A DNA stretch of 64,000 nucleotides, taken from Dermacentor variabilis. Its lineage: Eukaryota > Arthropoda > Arachnida > Ixodida > Ixodidae. Positions within the stretch are counted from its first letter, which is position 1; every line of letters begins with the position of its first letter. Positions 50,301-56,300 of this stretch are shown here, piece by piece. A program made the translations under genes and the position numbers. Where the stretch lies: NCBI RefSeq assembly GCF_050947875.1, contig NC_134570.1:105115622-105179621 (forward strand), written 5' to 3'. The notes beneath the pieces were generated by a model, which worked only from the letters and a program-made list of their open reading frames with translations, was not told where the DNA came from and did no database searches.

Positions 50301-53300
50301 TGGGCTGCTACGCACGAAGTAGCGGGAGTGAATCCCGGCCACGGCGGCCGCATTTCGATGGGGGCGCAATGTGAGAACGCCCGTGTACTTATATTTAGGT
50401 GCACGTTAAAGAACCCCAGGTGGTCCCCATTTCCGGAGTCCCGCACTACTGCATGCCACATAATCAGAAAGTGGTTTTGGCACGTAAAACCCCATTATTT
50501 TTTTGTATGCGCGGTCTTCCACCCAGCTAATGAGAGTGTGCGTGCTAGAATGCAAAGCTGTCTCGCAGCATCTGTCCTTGAAAGAGGAACGGGGACGCAA
50601 TGTCCCTTTTAGTTTGACGTCTTAGCTGCCTTGTCTGCATCATCATTTCGAATGATAGCACAATTGCCTGGTACCTACTGTAAAGAGGTACTAGGGCCTC
50701 TTTCTCTGAAATGGCGGATAGATCCCCGATCGGGATAGGTCCCCCGATGTCGTATGGCGCTTTTCTACTGGAAGAGTTTCGAGGTGGTGGGTAGGAGTCC
50801 GGGCGAAGTGACTCATATACACACGCATTGCTTCAATGGTAATGTGCGTTCTGATAGTGTAGTCTTGAGCGATTACAACAACGTCGCTCGTTGACACGCT
50901 CCGTGGTAAATCAAGAAATATCCTGAGCGCTTGGGCTTGGATACCTTATATTGTATTGTTGTTATTTGTTCAGGTGTTGAAGATAACGTGTAGGCTGTAC
51001 CGCAGGAATACAATAAAGAGAGCCCTGTACAGTTGCAGGATATAGTGTATCGACACTCCCCAGGGCTCTCCTCTTAGGAACTGAAACATTTATCAAATTC
51101 CCGTCAGTTGATTTATTTTTCACATCCACATGAGGGGAACAGGAAAGATCTGTCAATATCCGCCCCACAAAAATTTCTCGCTTGTTTGTGCGAGATCAGC
51201 TGTGTGTCGATGGATATCACGTATGCAGATAATGGTTACCAAGTAAATGCTACCACTGCACACTTTTCCCGTGACATAGGAAGTCTTTGTTTCCAAAGGT
51301 GAGATGATGTTAAAGTGGCTGATTTCTTAATCCTCGCGTGAAGATGAAGTCACGTCACAACCGATGTCCAAATACAGATGTCATCGGCATAGATGAAGAG
51401 CCTAACTGTGCAGGGAACGATGCCGGCGAGTCCAATGAGGGCTAGATTGACGAGCGTCACGCTTAGTGCTCCGCGCTGAGGGACCACACGGTTGCTGTAA
51501 GGCAGGGAGGTTGGGCCATCCTCGGTAAGTATGGAAACGAATCTCGTTTGTAGGTAGCTACTAATCCAGAAATAGATCTTGTTGCCAAGCCCTATTGCCT
51601 CTAACGTGCTGAAGACCGTTTTGTGTATTACGTAAGATAGCGGAAAAATGATGACGACGTGACAACAAATGAATGATCACATTGTCATGAAGTCAATAAA
51701 ATGACGGCGACAGCAACGACGACACGTTGCTCATGTATCTCATGTGTGCGTTCATGAGCATCACCTGCTGCCGCGCGTCGCCCTGATTCGCACTCTATGT
51801 GCAGTTTGTATGCTATGCCCGTCGGCATTTCAAGCTGCCTTATCTCCTGCATTGGCCAGCATATCTTGGAGAAAATATTGGTGTGTCATTACTCGTGACC
51901 TTGCTGTGACCTTGGCTCCGACTAGACAAAGAACTGCATCGCATTCGAAAAAAAAAACATATTACTCGACATAACGTCGTCCTGGGGAAAATTGTACAAA
52001 TAAAGCTCAGTCTCACTTACCCTTGGGTGCAAAACATCCGAGAATGAGCGAACCATCTCCTCCACGGCTGAGCCGTTCGTGACGTATATCATGAGGTTGC
52101 AATACTGCCCTCGTGACAGCATGTTTCCATAGCCGTCGCGTACTGCAATCCTGAGACACTCGTCGAATGCTCCCATATCCGCGCGGGTACCCTCGAGCAG
52201 GCCCGTGGGGTACTTGCCGGACGCGTCGAACACTGCGCATTGAACAAGCATATTTACACTGGGAACACAGAGTTGTCTGAAGGGATGGATTGTGCCGTTT
52301 CCATGGGGAAGTAAAGAGGGAAGGGGGAGGGGGCGGAGCCTACCAGTCCTGTCCATTACAACTCCAAAGTATTTGCGTACATCCATAAACCCACCCAAGC
52401 CCAATGGGAAGAAGAGTGGGATGGTCTCCCCTGCGGCCCTTACCCCGACTACTATTGTTCGCTTAACAAAACAGCTCGTGGAGCTACTTGGTGATGTTTT
52501 TTTTTTTCCTAATAACATAACTCAGCGCTACTATATTTCACGAGAACACAGAAAGACATGACAGTACACGTGCTACTCTAAATATGTTCATTGAAACCTA
52601 CACACGTTACATTTTTGAATAATGAAGGCACAGAGCGCATGCGCATTCATGGCTGCATGATATGAGCGGACTTCCTAATATCACCCTTTGTCTATTATTC
52701 TGAATGCAGTGGCACCAAGACAGACTGAAGCAGTGCTGTCGCACGCGTCGCCTCTCTGCAAGTCGCAGTGGCGGCGCTCCGACTTCCAGCTATGGAAGGA
52801 AACCCACAAAACCGTACGTACGGTGTGCGTCGGATGTGGACCAGGATATGCCTCTTTCATGCGGCAAAGTTTATGTCGGTGAAACGGGGCGCTGCTTCAA
52901 CAACCGCGCCATAGAACAAGAAACATCACCAGTGGATCACACGGCCTCGTCCGAAAATGTACACGCCCATGGCCGCTCTTGCAAAGATTTTAGCAATCAA
53001 AACTGGGAGCCACGACTCAAGGGGAATCAAAATTCTAACCAGAACTGAGAACAGATTACAACCCGAGCTATCGGATTCCTATCTTTTCTATCGCGCAGAG
53101 AGGCAACATATGCGTAAGCACCACTTCAGGCTTCATGAGTGCCAGCGAATCTGGATTATTAAACAAAAGGTGACAATAAGCAGCCTGCTCGCAGTGAGCT
53201 GCGGTTTTCCTTGTGTGTATTTTGTTTTTCCTGCAGCCATGAATGCTTTAGAAATGTAACCTGTGTGCGTTTCTATAAACATAGCAGGAGTAGTGCCCGT

Positions 53301-56300
53301 CCTGCCAAGTCTTTCTGTGCCCTCGTCAAAAAAAATAATGTAGCGCTGGATTACGTTCTTAAGAAATAATGAAACAATAACTACCAATGTGTCACAGCGT
53401 ACAACAAGGATAGCTTTAGCAGCTTGTTTAATTTGCATTACGTGTCGAGAGGCGAGGTTCATAGACCAGAAGAGGCAGAGTGGTACCTGCATCACGGATA
53501 GTCTGCTCGTCGATTCAAGTGCAGTGCCGCTGATTATACGCGAGACGTTGGGGCGGAGTAGTCAGTGCTGCTTTATCTAATCGCAATCGGCGTGACGCGT
53601 GGAGCAACTTCAACAATTCTAGCCTCCTTCTACCTTGTTGCATCAAATATTTCGACAGTACGGTAGCACGGAGAGTACACCCGCCACGATGTGCTGAGTG
53701 GCTATGGCGTTACGATATTGAGCTCGATGTCGCTGGTTCGATGCTTACCGCGGCAGCCGCATTGCAATGCGGGCGTAACGCAAAAAAAAAAAACACCCGT
53801 TTGCCATTTAGATTTACGTGCGCAATAAAGAAACACTCGGGTCGTCACTAATAATCCGGCATCCCGCGTGCGCGTCATGATCAGCTAGTGCTTTTAGCAC
53901 TTAAAACCCCGGAATGATATTTGTTTTCTTTTTTAGAATGAGAACACATTAGAAATAGCTGGAACAAGATGCATTTAACAATGCTTCGAATTTCCTAAGA
54001 CTGGAAGCAGTTCATTCTGTTTTCGAGTACGTTTTAGTCGAGCACGTTTCGAGCACGTTTCGAGATTCGAGCACGTTTGGATGGCGCAAAACGAAATTGG
54101 TACCTCAAAAACAGTGCTACTACGACCCGACACAGAAGCCACGAGCAATACGAATGTTGTGAAGGTTCGTGAAGGCGGTAAGCCTTCTCCTGTCCTTTCC
54201 CAATGGGCACCCTAGCTATGGATTCCGATTTCCAATGCTAGATTTACAGCAGCAATTCATGTAAGTTACAGCGTCGAAATGAGTTCCGGTGAGAATATTC
54301 GGTGAGAATATTCACAAATCAGTCAATCACTCATCAGTCTATAGAAGAGTCACAAAAATTAAATTAAATTCTTTTTTTTTTTTGCATGCCAAAGCTACGG
54401 CATAATTATGAAGAAGGCGGTAGTGTGGGACTCGATATTAATTTTGATCATCCGGGGTTCTTTAACGCGCACCCAATGCATGGTACACGAGAATGTTTGC
54501 ATTTTGCCCCCTCTAACTGCAGCCGCCGCGGCCGGGATTCTGTCCTGCGACCTCGTGTTTAGCAGCGTAACTCCAAGAAACAGAGAGAGAGAGGGATAAA
54601 AGTAAGGCCAGGATGTTAATGAATCAAGAGTCCGGTTGCCTACCCCACGCTGGGGAGAGGAAGGAGGGAAAGATAGAGGGGGTATAGAGACGTGCACGAA
54701 CCGTACTAGAGTCAAAGACGCTCGACAAAGCCACTAAGCAATCATGGCGGGCGAATCCGAAAACAGGCATAGGGAAATATCTGGACTCATATAAGGAAAA
54801 GAAGCAATGAATTAAGAAAGTACTTCGAAATTCCGACTAGGCACAAAAGTTATCTTTTTAGAAAATAGCCCCTCCGAATGCAGTCACGCCGAATGCTTCT
54901 GCAAGGAGACTATATCGCCGGTCGTCCTTGTCCGAATAACCGTCCTGCGCTAAAGTCGCAAGTAGCTCTTTCAGGGCATCAGAAATACAAATAAAGCTTT
55001 ACGTTGGCCCAGCGAATATGTCTATGGACATGTTTGCGACGATATCGACATATTTGCGACTGGTTACGATAATGTAACACGCGTACATTTTGAGGTGTTA
55101 CGCTTGCAGGGCATTATGATATTGTTCCTAGCATAAAGTTTTGTTGCGGACCGCTTGTGCATCTCTTATGATCCGCATTAAACGAGTGACACTCTTCCTT
55201 TTTTTTATCAATTTCTATTATTTAATATAATGCCGTTATTCGCCCTTCTACCGGAATGGTGGCTTTTGCCAGTTCGTAGGATAATGTCGTAGAAAACAAA
55301 AAGTGCAATGGAAAGAGAAAGTGACAGAACTGCACAGCAAGAACGGTTTTACACTCGGCTCTAGTATTCTATAGCAAGTCCGCTTACTTGATTTCTTCCT
55401 GTTTCCACGTTCTCCCAGCAGAATGCAATAAACATGTAAGTAAACAAATTTCGTTCTCTATTGTGACAGCTAGGAGTCGTCTCCTTTCGGGAGTAGTTCC
55501 TATCTTCAGATAACCTACACTGCCACCTAATAAGAACGAAGCCAGAAAAGCACAGCGAGTATCATCGTTGAAATAACCAGCTTACGCAAAAGGGTCCCTC
55601 AAAAGCATTTAAATTCACGCCCGATAGAACAAGCGTGCACGGAGTAGAGAAGGGAGCGTGAAAACTGCGAAAGATTCGACTTCTTGATTCGCACTTAAAG
55701 AAGCCACTGGTGCCTGTTCGAGGCGCTGATCATGCTGATACGTACAGCCGTCGTCAACGTGAAAGGAAACACGATTTAATATTACTATTTTTTTGAAGCA
55801 CCTGTAAAAGGCGCTTCAAAAAATGCCTCCCCGTAAAAGTCTCCAATGAGAGTAAATGTTCACGAAGAAAATCTTGTTATGTATGCAGTTGCTATATTTG
55901 AGGAGATGTATCACGATTCTTCGATATTTTTTTTAATATCGCTGCTTTCTTTCATATTGAGTACGACTGTAGCATTTTCGCAAGCACTCACATTTCAGCG
56001 CCCACGGGTCGAGGTTCTGGAAGCCACGCAGGGTCCGCAAGAGTCCGGCCGTGCACTCCGGCCGGACTTCGGCTTCCAGCAACTTTCTCCGAAGGGACGT
56101 CGGTATGCTGGTGAAAGCTCGGGCCACCAAGTCGCGCATCACTTGCGCGTAGTCAGTCCTACCCAAATCCTCCGGAAAATCAGTTGTCGACGCCGGCATC
56201 GTGGTCTCCAATCTGTCGGCGCTCGAAGCATTCCCTGTTTCATGCAGTGCCGACGAAGCTTGTGCCAACCACGTCGACGTTAACAGCAACAGCACCGCGA

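Larger units (their letters stand above)
49660..51645 (-). mobile_element. 5'-truncated I-type LINE (RT and RNase H), inactive
   Basis: Minus-strand frames read WISSYLQTRFVSILTEDGP, VPQRGALSVTLVNLALIGLA and IYADDICIW (catalytic YADD at 51380-51391). Then come VSTSDVVVIAQDYTIRTHIT and, beyond about 50690, the RNase H end VPGNCAIIRNDDADKAAK and PLSRTDAARQL. The 3' UTR ends near 49660. It is 5'-truncated, since no endonuclease is present, and it is interrupted by a SINE at 50269-50502. Distinct from the LINE at 3882-9445 by sequence. Confidence 0.8.

Noticed and set aside
50270..50340. tRNA gene
   Set aside because: The A- and B-box-like segments belong to a SINE head; the body and flanking duplications show a retroposed element, and no complete cloverleaf is evident.
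55846..56283. Plus-strand 145-codon frame over exon 1
   Set aside because: It is the complement of a confirmed exon and has no motif.
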